This document shows, in pieces, positions 49,990 through 63,554 of a stretch of 64,000 bases of DNA. The stretch spans positions 71,281,890 to 71,345,889 of the forward strand of contig CM075850.1 of assembly GCA_037975125.1 (NCBI GenBank), given 5' to 3'. Source of the DNA: Latrodectus hesperus. Its lineage: Eukaryota > Arthropoda > Arachnida > Araneae > Theridiidae. Made by a program: the position numbers and the translations under genes. Below the pieces are notes generated by a model. The model saw nothing but the letters and a program-made list of their open reading frames with translations. It searched no databases and was not told the DNA's origin. Position 1 is the stretch's first letter, and each line of letters begins with the position of its first letter.

Positions 49990-52900
49990 CAAAAATAAAA
50001 AATTATTAGTGTTAATTTTTGTTAAAACGTTTTTCTGTTTTCAAGATTGTCTTTGGCGTTATGAAGTTTAATAAAATTTTCGAACAGTCACTGCAATTCT
50101 AAATCACTGCTGAGTACCATTACAATGCTTGGAACGCTGCCTATTGTCTGTTTGGAATAGAACTTGTCGTGTCATACTGTTGCGTCATATAATGACTGAA
50201 GCAATTCTTTGAAAGACACTTTGTACCCGTCAATGTATCTCTCAATATCCATATCGTCGGGAACAGCTGTAAATATGATATTAAAAAAAAAGATTTTTCG
50301 TTCTTTTTCAATACACATGGATTATTATTTTGATTCCAAGAATTAAGTGAATATAAGACCTTAATTTAACCTTAAATAAAGGTCGTTTTCATAGTGAGTT
50401 TCATGACGTATTAAAATAATATAGGATATTGATGAATGAATTAATTTAATTTGAACACAAATGGCTGTGTTTTATAAAAGAAATATTTTTACCTTCAAAA
50501 TATCTCTATAATTTCGTATTTCCTGCAAATTTTCAGAAAAGGAATTGTAACGAAAAAATGATAAAAACAGTTTTCATTGAAATCTCTTCTCTCACCTTAA
50601 TTGATTGATTTTATTGTTCTGTGTAATGAAATCGTATGTCAGAATTATCCGTCAAATAATGCTTCACTTTGAATTTTTAGTAGTAAGATAAATTGCCCTA
50701 ACTTTCTGCAAACAGGTTTACACAACGAATTGGTATAGGTTCTGAATATTAAATATAACTTAATTAAGTAGAGATATATAAAATTAAAATATTTTAGCCC
50801 ATAGTACATATGTAAGTTGATACATTATGTTTGTCGGTATTTCTTGTAATGTAACGAAACTAAATTTATTTATTATTTAAAATTTGCAATTCACTAAGAT
50901 ATTTACTTGATATGGTTGGTTTCTTATTCAACGTAATATTTCGAATAAATTGTTTTTGTTAATAATGCAATTTTGGATAAAAATAATGAAATTTGCTATC
51001 TAATGCAGCTAATTTTTACGCAAGTAAATCAAAAGGGAAATACTAAAGGTTAGAAGCAACATGTATATATAAATATATGTGCGCGTGTGTATTGAATGGT
51101 AGCATATTGATTCCAGTTATCGTAATTCAAATCACCGTGTTTTACGTATTGGCTTTAAATTTTTCGATTCTCGTTGTTTTGCTTCATAGTTTTTGCATTT
51201 AATATATTTCTATGCAATAAACTAAAAACAAAGAAACAACAATAAATGTAGGAAGATTTTTAGTAATCGTGTTGTATATCGTATCGATCAAAATGCGACT
51301 CACATAACGATCAAATGCATATTTTTTATTAATTAGATTATAGCTCCTTTGCTCTAGTGTAATGTTTTTTCAAGAGGTTGCAATTTCCAAAATATTCCCA
51401 TCGTGATCTTAAGGCCAATTAAATCGTGGATGAAAATTTTTGAATGCAAAGAACAATAGGAAATTAAAGTTTTACAGGCTTGTTTTTCATCCTAAAAACT
51501 ATTTAGAACATTGGAACTTCAAATGGAGAATAAAAATAAAATGATTGAAAAGTTGAAAAATCAGACAAAAAGTAATTATGTATTGGATGAGGAAGAAAGC
51601 AATTTTGGTTTATTCACGCACTTCCTTTCTAACCTAACAGAATCAATAAATGTTTGAAAAACAAAAATGTTATTTTTGTTCACATTCTCAATGATTTCTA
51701 AAAGGATATTTTTGTTGCAAATTATAAATTTTACGTTATGTATTACACTTCATTTAAATTTTGAGAGTTTTTTTATATATTGATCATGTGTTTCATACAA
51801 CACAAATAATAAAAATGGTTAAAAAATGTTACCAAACCATGGTCATATAAAAAGTACTATAAGTTTCTTTGTTTGCAATAAATAGCGTTTCTTACTCAGT
51901 TAGTTTGGAGGCTGAAATGTCAATTAAAAAATACTTCTATTTCAACTTGACAATAGAAGCTCGGAAATACTAATGCATTTAGATTTCCAATGGGAACATT
52001 ATTTCTTTAGGTTCATTTCAGAAATATTTTTGAAATTTATGATTTTATTTCTGTCTTTTACATTAAATTTATTCAACTTAAAAACTAGGTAACTTCGGTA
52101 AACTAAACTAGTAATGCGGTTTTATTTTAATATAATTATTACTCTTACAAACACCATAAATCAAGCATATAATACTAATGTGTACTATAAGGAAGTCAGT
52201 ATTTTTATTCATGAAAAACCAACTTTAAAATATTCTGGACAAAAGTTTGGAACATATAAAACAGAATAATCCTAAAAATTTTCCATATGTTAATGTTATT
52301 TTTAATCCATATAATCTATGTAAAACTGAAGATTTTATTTTTTATTTACCAATAACTTCAGTAATAAGTTATAATTATACTTTTTTTTGTATGAAAAGGG
52401 AATTGATCTACATTTTATCAAAAAAATATTATTCTGACTAACATGTTGATTAGTTGGGTAAAGATATGTTGTCAAAAATGCATTAATTATACTTTTTAGA
52501 AAAATTTTTTTCGGTGTATTATTTTTCCACATAAGGACATATTCAAGAACCTTCCATACATACTTCTACACATACTCAATTCTGGTTTATCTCTAATTCT
52601 TATATTTACTTGATCAGTAAGCGAAAACACTTGGTGTGTTTGAATTTTATAGAAAACATATATAACCTTATATCCAAATTGTTCATAAAAATTATACTCA
52701 ATGCTGATGTAAAATTATATTACTTCATTTATCAAATTAGTAGATATCAAATAAAGTTTCAGATTTGAAGGCTTATATGATTATTCAAGCAATAGAAAAA
52801 TTGTTATTATTATTGTTAAAAGGATAAATTCGAATATATCATCACATTTTTTCTATAATTTTTTATAGCTTAATTTATGTAAAGTCAAATTTCTTTAACA

Positions 52901-55900
52901 TTTAAGTTGCTTATAAATGATATTATAAATTTGATAAAAATTGAACATGTAAAAGTTTACTTATCAAAATACTAATCTCTAAGAAACACTCTTTCCGATA
53001 AATAAAAATAATGTGTTCTTGTTGGGTTTCACGTATTTTCTCTTCACATATTTCCAATTATTTATTTATATACATATTCACCATTCAAGTTATTTAATAG
53101 ATGAACATCATAAGCTATCATTTAAATCAGAATTTATAAGGCAAAATACACACAAATTAAAGACAGGAGTCATTGTAAGCACTTCATTTCGAAAGGAAAT
53201 ATTATTTTTTTAAATAAAGAGCATTTTGCTGTCTCAGATGTTCTAAAACATTTTTGTTTAGTAAGTAATGCATGATATTTTCTTCTTTGAGAAAAATTTT
53301 GAAAAAAAATTATCTAATGAAAACTGTTAAAGAGAATGTAAAATTATTTTAACGCAAACTCAGTTTATGTCTGTGATGCATAGCAGATTTTACCCACGTA
53401 AGCAAAATACTAAGCAGCATACATAAAATATAAGTGAGGCTTCCAATTCCACTTGTAAATCGTTATTTAGAACGAATAAAATAGTCTGTAAATAGAGGTG
53501 TGCTTTTATTGATAGGTGCTCAGTAGACTCTCATATAGTTTCTTAAATATCTCAAATGATTTAATCGGTTGTGATTATGACAAGGTCATTATTCATATCT
53601 TTATAAATAGAGCTGAGTTACACGTACTTTTTATTGCTTCTTTTCCAAAATATTCACATGTGAAAAATATGTTAAGAGGAAAATGGAACGTTTTTTTATG
53701 AAGAATGATTTCATACGTGAAACAGTCTGGAAATTCGCCAGTATTAACTTAATTCAAAATAAAACGTTGCTCTTCAATCAATTTCAAATTCCCTTGCACT
53801 TTATATACTAAAGGAGTAATTAAAATATAGATTAACAGATTCTTTTTTCGTTTTTGCCCTCATTTATGTTTAATGTTCGATATTTCACGGAAGCATAACC
53901 TCGTACCATCTGAGAATTTTATGATAGCCCATAATTAAAGTTGAACGTCATGCATACTTTTCAATGTATCGAATCCATCCAGTATGAATATGTATATTTT
54001 GTAAATATAATATTTGTAGAGCGGAAAATATATATAAGGAAATCATCAATTACTGGTTTGAATATTAAACGTGGCATGCCAACTATTGATGAGTTCTAAG
54101 ACCATGAATGTTTCAGCCCCAAAATTTTTTTTCGTAGATTTTTATATTCTTCTCAAAAGAAAATCCATAATACATAATTCGAGTATTAAAATTTCTACAA
54201 TGTGAAACAAACTAGTAACAATTGAGCAAAATGAAAGAAAAGTATTATATATTGAGGTATGTAAATTATTGAAAATTAACATATAGGTATAATAGTTTTC
54301 ATTCATAATGTTTATGCACAAAAAACATAGTAAAATAAGTTCTGTAGATAAAAGACACTACTTATCTTATTAACTGATGGTGTTAACCGGCTTGTTGCCT
54401 TGTGAAGATAATAGAAAAATGAACTATACAAAGATTAGTTAAAAATATTCGATAATCTTAGGCAGGTATTTAAACCGATGGATCCAGAAGGATTATGCCC
54501 TAATTCTTTGGAGATTTCAACTTTTCTAATTACCATATCTGAAGAAGTAGACCTGTTATTGGTCCAGTTTTAAGAAATCTTTCAACTATGTTACGAAATC
54601 AATGCCAGAAATTAAAGTCATAGGAGGATAATAAAAAGCTACGTATGGTAAGAAAACACTCGAGCCAATATGAGAAACGAAAACCCGCACATGCTGTATT
54701 TCGAACCTTCGCTGCAATTTGCTACCAATTCGATAGCACAATCGAAATCTAAAATGATATTCGATGACGAACAAAGACACGATTGACTTCATATCATTTT
54801 TGCTCTGCTTTGGAATCATGTTGATCGTGTGAAGCCTTAGAAATAAATGGCTATTGCCATGTGACATTTGTCATTGTCAATGAAAGTATACTTTGAATGA
54901 TTGTTGGATGCAAATTGCAAATTACCTCGTAGTTGCATAGTTGGTAATTTGAATGTGTTATGTTTTTAATTCACATTAAGTTCCATCACCTTACGTTTAA
55001 ACTTCCATACAGCTCTTTTCCAACAGGATAATGCGGAGCATATGTTGCTCCTGTAGTATTTCGAAATTCCTCCCCCCCAGATTGATATCAACTGAGAATA
55101 CCATGTCATTAGTTGCTGAAAAATCGGTACTTTACCAACAATAGAATGATAATTTGTGGCATAAAATCTAATAGTGTGCACAGTTGTAACCTTACCTTTA
55201 TTTCCTCCCTCCCATTTAACTCTTTTCCTTCAATGTATAGATTAAATAGAATTTCGAAATATTGCTATTATTACTGACAAAGGAAGTATTTCTGGGTTTT
55301 CATTCTTTTTTGTATGCGATGTAATACTTTGTTGGAAATTCAATGAGGTATTCCCGATTATATTGTTTGTGAGCAACAAATATAGTTCCGTTATTAACCG
55401 TTCTTCGTGTAATTTCAAAATTCAATAAATTTTATATAATTCGATGAGTATCGCTGTATTTTCTAGAACATAACCTAAAAGCTGAAGATAAAATTAAACA
55501 ATTTTCTGCAATTTCTTATATTTACCCTGTATTATGTGCTGTAACTTTTTATAAAAACCACCAAATTTGTTTACATATGTTAGGAAATCTTTATTTGTTT
55601 TGTGGTCTCCAATTGTTTTGAGATATATTGCCAAATATTTCATTTTTGATACGGAACATACTTAGGTTTCAAAACAAAGCATTAGCTGCATTATACCAAA
55701 ATTGTCCTCCAAAATAGATTTTTAAGACTTTAAAGCATACAAGTAATTGAAAGAACTTCTGAATAAGTTACAATATTATGATGATCACCAAAGAGTAAAA
55801 TTCTGAGCAAACTTGTTTCCAAAAGAATCCTTTCCATTGAATTTATTCAAATAAAAAGAATAATTCTTCAAATAAAAAAAAGCTTTTTCGAAAATGGCAA

Positions 55901-56200
55901 AGGAGGAATTTATCGATTCATGTAATTATGACGCAGAACACAGTTTATCTGATAATCAATCAATGGAGGGAGATCGCTGTTACCAAATTTGTGGTTTTCA
56001 ACTACCTAACATCAATTGAAAATTTATTTTTTATCCATTTCCTCAACATAAACTAACTGAATTCGTCTTACTTGCGAATCTCACACTGAATTCGAATTTA
56101 GTACTAACACATGCTGTTGCGCGCTGAAATCGCTCGCACGACATATGTCTGAGAACAGCACAAATATCCTTTTTAGCAGTGGTTGTCATCCCAAGGTCAA

Positions 56201-56218
56201 ATTTCTCTCTCTCTCACA
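56201..56218 (+). repeat. Short (TC)n tract
   Basis: TTTCTCTCTCTCTCACA. Some 45 bp later GAGAGAGAAAG gives a weak inverted match. The surrounding 56.1-56.3 kb is slightly GC-richer, and no gene was recognised. Confidence 0.55.
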
Positions 56219-57200
56219 CGTATCTGTTTTCTGAGCGATAATATTGGAGAGAGAAAGTTAGAACGCGATCCATGTACAGGCACTTTCCATCACACAATCA
56301 AATTTAGAAGATAGTTGTTTAATGGCGCATTTTTCTCCCATAGAAAATTTCCTTTCATCCTTAGATATTTAATTAACCTGTACATTTCAAGTTAAGAAGA
56401 AAGAATGTTTTTCGAACTTAAGATATAACCAATTGATATGGAACAGTTAAAAAACCACAAAATAAAAACACAACACCTTATGTCAATAAAAAAAGCTTAG
56501 AATAATATGTAGTATCATTAACTAATTTATTTCATTAATTCTTTCTTTGAAAATTAATTCAGGAAATTAATTTCGTGTACAAGTTTTTAAAGTATTCTTA
56601 ACAAAAAATATGATATACATTAAAATATTTTCTTTTTATGTAAGTTTTTTTAAATCAGCTAACTGATGAACATGGATTTTTTTATGTATGAAGATATATT
56701 ATTTAAAACAATATTTTGAGCCACTCGATAACAACAAATATGATATACTTTAAAAGCCTTAAATAAGTGGAATATTTACTGGAAAATTTTAAATATTAAG
56801 ATAAAGTAAATAATTTTTTATAGATTATTAATCTTTTTCTCACTGAAGGTATATTTTGGTTTTCAAGTAACTTACAAAAGCTTAGTATGAAAAAACAATT
56901 TGATTATATGGTCATTTAAAATACTTATCAAAATATGTGAAATTGTAATAAATTTTATAAGCATTTTTTTCATTAATTTTTTCTTGTATTATATTTATAT
57001 CTGTATTTTATTTCTGTGAAAAGGAAAATTAAAAATGTAAAGAAACTAATCTGTTGTACATATGTTTTCTAACAACAAAGAAATGTTTGATGTGATGTGA
57101 AACATATTGCATTAGATTATAGTTTTATTATACAACTCTAATGTGTGATAAGATTAACTAGGAATTTTTTGGATGGAAGATATCTTTAAAAGGCTAGAAT

Positions 57201-57204
<4 letters not shown>

Positions 57205-57253
<49 letters not shown>
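57205..57253. repeat. (TA)n microsatellite
   Basis: About 24 uninterrupted TA units. Confidence 0.95.
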
Positions 57254-57256
<3 letters not shown>

Positions 57257-57643
57257 GTAATAAATTGTATTTAAATGTGAACTATCTCTGCATTCCCAGA
57301 GCTATTATGATGTATTGGGGAAATTTATTCTCAATATAATAATGCACAAAAATAAGAAACATAATATGAATACTATGTTTTGTTCATATGCAACTTTTTT
57401 ATTTGGGCAGGGCCCCCTTAAGTTAAAACTAATACAATCCAGCAGGGGATTTAGAGAAAAAATATTAACTAATGAAAAAAATTACTAAATAACTTATTGT
57501 AAAATTATGTACAGCGCATTGTTAATAGATATTTATGAATTTATTTCATTCTTTAAGGCTTAGTTTAAATATTTTGGAATTAAAAAAAGATTATAAATGA
57601 CCTTCGCAAGAATATTTTTAAGTTTATGCGGTTTAATGAAAAG

Positions 57644-57681
57644 TTGAGTCATCTTTGTGGTATATTACAAGGATGACTCAA
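57644..57681. repeat. 15-bp hairpin
   Basis: Arms TTGAGTCATCTTTGT (57644-57658) and ACAAGGATGACTCAA (57667-57681) have one T-G pair and an 8-nt loop. Confidence 0.7.
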
Positions 57682-58239
57682 GTGGACAAAGCATACTAAA
57701 TAAACAATTGCTAGTTTATTCAGAAATCAAATGAAATGCAACTATAAGTTTCGGCGCTCTAGGATTTAGAAGGGAGAAAAAGTAAATATCAGGGGCTTCA
57801 TCCGAATAGTAGGAGAACTTATGAATTGAGGTAGATTTATTATTGCATAAAAGGATTTATAATAATGATTAGTGGCTTATATCATCTATTGCATAAAGTT
57901 ATATCAAGATTTATTTCGCTAAACATTAAGGCGAAATTTACCGATTATATAATAATTAAAAAATATACATACATATACTATTATTCTCAAAACAGAATTA
58001 TGTGTGAGAGAATGACACAATGTATTTTTTTATCCTCTCATCTTTTCCACAACAGACTAAGCTATTTTAATATGTGGGAGTCTCGGACCGTGAAATAGAC
58101 TTGTACTGAAACATTGTAAGTAATAAACGGGAGTCTCTGTTAGAAATGGCTTGGACATATTGATCTGAAATGGTTATAAAGTCGAGAATATTGCAGAGAT
58201 AAAGCCAAGGCTATTAGGAGAGAGTAATGAAATGTGAAG

Positions 58240-58620
58240 AGAGAAATTGCTGGCATAGGAGGGAAGCCATTGATGCAGCTTTCCACAGCAAGAGCTTCCC
58301 GTTAACCTTCTGTCGAAGTCGATGTGCGCATGCGTCTCATCGAGTGGCATTTCGAAAAGCTCAAGCTGCAGCTTGGAACGAAGTACGTGTCTGTTAACTG
58401 AGAGGTTGATGACGAACCGCCGGGCGGATCCGGTATTCTACTTGAGTAAGAAAAAAATGGGTTTGACTGACTGATTGTTGTTGTCGTGTCGTCATACCAT
58501 GCACACATACTTGATCGTTGGTCTCTTGTGTTCTGATTACGATTTGCAAAAGAGGAAACTCTGACACGGAATATTCGTTTTTTAGAGCATTGCCTTCTCA
58601 CTCCATTTTGATCGATATTA
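58240..58620 (+). promoter_or_regulatory. Orphan GC-richer island; possible promoter and non-coding first exon
   Basis: This block of about 380 bp is clearly richer in G+C and CpG than the surrounding 10 kb. It holds TGCGCATGCG (58325-58334), close to the NRF-1/Erect-wing site, and CCGCCGGGCGGATCCGG near 58418-58434. A plus-strand splice donor GTAAGA (58446) follows. No further exon of such a gene was recognised before 64 kb. A 99-codon minus-strand ORF (58302-58601) lies across it but is compositionally odd and resembles no family I know. Confidence 0.35.
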
Positions 58621-60008
58621 GAGAATACTTTTTTTCGCCCAACTATCTTCTTTCTTCAACCATCGATTTTAAAATAACATAGTTGCATACTTTTTGATAG
58701 TCTTCTCGCAAACTGGAAAATGTTCTTTTTTTTAATATTAATATTTAAAAGATTTTGTCTTTGCTTTTCTATATTTTCACATATCTATATTTTTTTCGAC
58801 ATTAATAATAATATATTACATTAAAGTTTTCTATAAATTACAATAAAATTCTGTATGAAATTGGAGTAAATGAATCAAATTATGTTGAAATAATAATTGA
58901 TAGAAGAAATATGAGCTTGCTCACCATTTATAAATGAAATGCTACTACTTCCTAAAATATTTTTGAGGTTGTAAGATAATTATGCATCGGGACTTGGAGT
59001 ACTTTCTTTTTAAAAAAAATATTTGAGAAACAGTGATTTTTATGAATTATTGATGATGTTTGAAAGTTAACATTACATGAGGTACGTCACCCTACATTAT
59101 GTACAAAAGTCACCGTCAAGGAAATGTCGGTTCTTTCAGATTTTGAAACAAGTTAACACATTCTTAATTTTAAAAAAAGATATACAAAGATACATTAAAT
59201 AAACTTCACTGAATTTATATTTACACATTTTATGCTTGCTCGTTTCAGTACTTATCAGACTTTAATAGTTTTAAATTATCGCAAATATCTTGAACAAAGC
59301 TCGTAGCAATTTGTATAGTTTTACAATAGTTTATTTTATGCCAGAAAACTTCACTTAGAATATAGTCAGTACTTTCTACGTACTTACTATTGGTAATAAA
59401 AATTTATAGTATTCAATACGTGAGACAGTGTCTTATTTTTAACAATAATGCTATGCGCATTATTTAATGTTCCAAATAAAATTATTTTTATGAAATTTGA
59501 ACAAAAATGCGACTTTAATAAAAGCTATCAAATTAACGTAAAATTGTGAAAAAGAAATTTTTTATTGCTGGAAAAGTAAATGTGTGCTTATCTCATAATA
59601 ACAGCTGAAATGATTAGTTATTAAGGAGTTAAAAGGGTATATAGCAATGATTTTGTTACAGATAAGGACGATTCATATGCCTAACAAAAATTAAAAGACA
59701 TTAATACTCATGGAAAGTTTAATAAAACACATTTTCATCGAATGGAATCACGTTTATCATATAATTTAGTCTCAAATCCTAAACATAGAAATTCTTTTTT
59801 CAAATAATGCTTTATTGACGAAAAATATTTAGTTTTTAATATTTCATAAGATTTAGATGGCAATTCCACAAAAAATTAATTAATTAATTAAAAAATAATA
59901 GTTAATTTTGTACAGATTCGATTGTACTCGTATGAGGTTTCTAAATAATTATGTTTCACTTTTCAAATTATATCTAAAGTTAAATTGGTTTAACGTATTC
60001 TTTGATTT

Positions 60009-60022
60009 CACACACACACACA
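60009..60022 (+). repeat. (CA)n microsatellite
   Basis: About seven CA units. Confidence 0.75.
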
Positions 60023-61125
60023 AAAGATATTTTGACAAAACAAACAATGCATTGAATTATTTTTAATTCGATGGCAAAATTTGACAGTACCTCATGCTCC
60101 ATGACCCAATATGTGATGTCCTTCCTTATAATTTGGTAAGGTTCAGTTCTTAATGCACAAAGATAGCGATAATGTACTTTTGAAACCATCTTTCATACAC
60201 TATGTTAATTGATAAAATTACAAAATCGGAACTAATGCAAGCCGAAATATATAGATCACTGATAAGGATTAAAATCAAATTCTTCAGAACTATGGGGACA
60301 TTTTAATATTTTTATGTATAATAAAAAGTACATTTTTCTTCAAAACTTAAGCAATTTTATATGCGAATAATTTTTTAAACCATTTATAATCAGAACAATA
60401 GTTAACAGAAATTATTATGATCAGAGTAATTTTTGTGACCATCACAATGTATCACTTGCAAATTTTGTGATTTAACCTCGTGTCCCGTTATATATTCAAT
60501 AAAAATTAAACAAGAAGTACTATATGATTCTTATAGCCATATGCATAGTTAAATTGATTAGGCCTACTTTTTTATCCAAGAATAGTTAGAAGGTTTTTTG
60601 GATAGTGTTCAATATATCTTCGCTTGAAGGGATTCTTTTCTCTGCTTGAAGTTTTCGAGCATCATAAAATAAGAATACATACGATTTCCTTTTACTCACC
60701 CAGACCAATCGACCAGAATAAAAATAAGTGCTGAATTTTTTTTTTATCTTCATTGTTCAGCACGTTAGACGACAACAATTGTTCTCACTTGCTATTCATC
60801 TTCCCTTGTCTGAAAGGGCACCCATGCCAAAGATAATTCGTACTAAACCGCTGGGAGAACATGCTAGAAATATTTAAGGGAATCATAATTTACCTGAATT
60901 ATCCCTTACATTCTTTTGAACCAAGTATTTAATTAATTTGGAATGATGTATACTATATTAAAAAATGAGTGGATTCGTCAGTTCAAATGTATACATAATT
61001 AAAATTACTATTCTATTATACAAAAAGAAGTACTAAGTACTTTATAAAAGATATATTGTATCTAACATTGAAAAAAATATTTGTCATTTTCAACTAAATT
61101 GCTTTGACGGAGAAGTATTTCTTGG

Positions 61126-61153
61126 ACTGGATATAATGGAAATTATATCCAGT
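61126..61153. repeat. 12-bp perfect hairpin with GGAA loop
   Basis: Arms ACTGGATATAAT and ATTATATCCAGT flank a four-base GGAA loop. Confidence 0.7.
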
Positions 61154-62569
61154 TAAAAATAGGAAAGTTGTAAATGGAAAACGTTAAGAAAAGTATTTTA
61201 GGAAGTAAAATTCACAAAAATATTACAATTGTTTTCAATAATATGTTTCGATTATAAACAGTCAAAGAAAATATATAAATTAAATGTCTTTACTTTATTT
61301 TGTTATTATGAACTTACATCATTAAATGTCATTTATGTCCTTTGTAAGTATGAATATTTTATGGGTAGAAAAGACCAATATTGTAACGTTGCAACACGTA
61401 GATGTTAATTTAAACTCTCAATGGACCCCTACGCATTTAGAGAGCCAGCTACCTTATTTTAGCTTTCTAACTAAAACATAAGATAGATGTTTATTTTTAG
61501 TGTTTTATTTTAAAAAAGTGTTGGCCTTAGACACTGACTTAGTCTGCCGAGAAATAACGGCAATTCTGGTGATACGAAAAACTTTTTTCTTGGGACAAAA
61601 TACTAAGGAGAAAAAAAATTTGGTGTGGTTCTAAAATTTGGCTTCTTGTATTTGATTATTAATTAACATAATTAATAATTATATTCTTCCAACCAAGCTC
61701 TAAGTGATTGAAATAATATCAAAAAAGCTGAGAAGTCATCCTGTTAATTTTTGATCGATGTTTGATAGACTGATATCCAAAATACGACTCAAAAATTTTA
61801 TCAGAGAAACAAAAGGAGAGTCGTGATAAAGTTGTGGGGGAAAAAAATCAAAACAAGGACTATATAACTTGTTGATATTAGTACACATATTTCATATTTG
61901 CTTAATAATCATGGAAAGTTAATAAACAAAAAAGGATATTAAATAAGAATATTTTAAGTTTTGAAAGGAATTAGTCGTGAAAAAGTAAATAAAAGATCAA
62001 TAAGCCTCCATTTTTTTACATGTGTTTCGAAATTTTACATGACTGACTCTCGATTGTAAATATTTTGTACCTTTGATCAGGGGATTTTCCACACATTACC
62101 ACATCAGAAATAAAATCTTTGAGTATTATGGAATTCAAAATCCATGGATAACTGATTATAACAGAATCTAGCTGATGTAACTCATATTTGTTTATTTTCG
62201 GAACTTCTTTTTGATTGGCAGCACTGAATTTGGTTTGTTAATTAAAGTTTAAAAACAAAATAAGCGAAGATTCTTCTAAGCATTTAATCGTGAAATAAAA
62301 TATTAAAATGGAAATATCTTTGTTCATCTTGTAATTAATGTATTGTAGTGTTAGTTTAGCGTTTGAATAAACTATTAAAACGAGTGAATGAAGTATTTCA
62401 ATAAAAAGAGCGTCTTTTTTCTTGAGTTCGTAACATATTACGTCCGCGACAGGACAAGAATCAAAACTAAGAGTACATTTTGGATTTGAATTCTGTAGTA
62501 ACAATACGATTTGAGTTTTAGGCGTAAATAATTCTACTTTTTGAGTTTGTTAAATACAGGGTATCGAGT

Positions 62570-63020
62570 ATTTCTATTGACAGCAATGAAGTTGCTGAAA
62601 ACAGTCAAAGATCCCTAGAGAAGCTCATGAAGTTTTTAAGGCAGGTGGTTAATGGCGAGGAAGTGATCAATTTAGCTCGGTCAGGCTATGGAACGCAAGT
62701 TAAAGTGAAGAAGGAAAACGATACTTTTAAGAACAGTATACTCTCTGCTTCGGCCTTAATTTCATCTACGAAGGAAATAGCTAAGTGTGTATTTTGTGAA
62801 AATCCTCACCCAAGTCTAGATAGCGGCAAAGCTACTACCATGTCGCAAAAAAAGCAGCTGTCATAAAAAAGGGAATTTGCTTAGTTTGTTTAAAGGGTGG
62901 ACATAGGGCTCAAAAATGTCACAGCAATGTGCACTGTGTTATCTGCAAAGAAAGGGTTACGTAATATTTTGTGCAGAATCGCCTAAAACAAATAGATTAA
63001 ATAATACTACACGTCCGCCG
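62570..63020 (+). pseudogene. BEL/Pao retrotransposon gag C-terminus with zinc knuckles
   Basis: CVFCENPHPS (Cys at 62786) starts a Cys/His motif. After a frame change at an A7 run (62847-62853), a canonical CCHC knuckle CLVCLKGGHRAQKC follows (62878-62919), then CVICKER. This order of Cys/His motifs upstream of the protease is typical of BEL/Pao gag. The frame change and a TAA shortly after VICKERVT break the reading. No LTR or primer-binding site was recognised upstream. Confidence 0.72.
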
Positions 63021-63025
63021 GAATA

Positions 63026-63541
63026 GTGAACACAGCCGCACTATTTTCAACGTCTTCTCCCCAAAATGTCATTTATTTGAAGACACTTATGCTAAGACTT
63101 CAAAACAAAGAAAGAATCTATTATGTTCGTGCTCTACTAGTTGATGGTTCCCACCGATCTTACATAGAAAGGGAATTAGCCGAAGAACTTCAACTCTCAC
63201 CTTCAGGAAAAGAAGTTCTGTCTCTAGGACTTTTCGGAAGAAGGCAAACTCCAGAAGTAGTACATATTCACTATTGTGTCGAAATAGAAAGTATTAATGG
63301 GAAAGCTGCATGTCGAGTATTAGTATTAGATCCGCCTAAAATCTGCATGACACTACCTAGAGTAAGAGACAAAATTTTGCTGGCAGAACTTGAAAGTCTT
63401 GACATTTTCTTAACAGTTATTGGCGAAAATACTCCTTCTATTAAGATGTTGTTAGGAGATGATGTACTTGGAAAAATTCTGGTAGGAAGAGTAGAAGTTC
63501 TTAGGTCTGGTATATCAGCCAATGAAACAATTTTCGGTTAG
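63026..63541 (+). pseudogene. BEL/Pao aspartic-protease-like domain (DUF1758 type), catalytic Asp lost
   Basis: The 171-codon frame contains VRALLVDGSHRSYIERELAE, which aligns with the family pattern xRALLDSGSQRSYI, and ends MLLGDDVLGKILVG...EVLRSGIS...ETIFG, matching the conserved C-terminal block ending in GW. At the active site DS/TG is replaced by VDG, so the catalytic Asp position is Val. A TAG stands where Trp follows the final Gly. The ATG is probably not a real start; the domain would be part of a polyprotein with the gag region. Confidence 0.78.
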
Positions 63542-63554
63542 AGCATTTTAGGAT

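Larger units (their letters stand above)
48861..57180. other. AT-rich intergenic DNA
   Basis: Apart from the 49.92-kb hairpin and the TC tract, nothing is supported. The minus-strand ORFs at 54586-54867 and 54966-55181 are in a slightly GC-richer patch that might be an old transposon, but I recognise no motif. Confidence 0.5.
58621..62569. other. AT-rich intergenic or intronic DNA
   Basis: No exon was recognised. If the 58.3-kb island is a promoter for a plus-strand gene, this would be its first intron. Contains the CA tract at 60009 and the hairpin at 61126. Confidence 0.45.

Noticed and set aside
54586..55181. Two minus-strand ORFs in a slightly GC-richer patch
   Set aside because: I looked for Tc1/mariner DDE or LINE motifs and found none that align; left unassigned.
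58302..58601. 99-codon minus-strand ORF in the 58.3-kb island
   Set aside because: Low-complexity Ser/Thr/Arg-rich translation without a known domain; the GC-rich composition explains its length.
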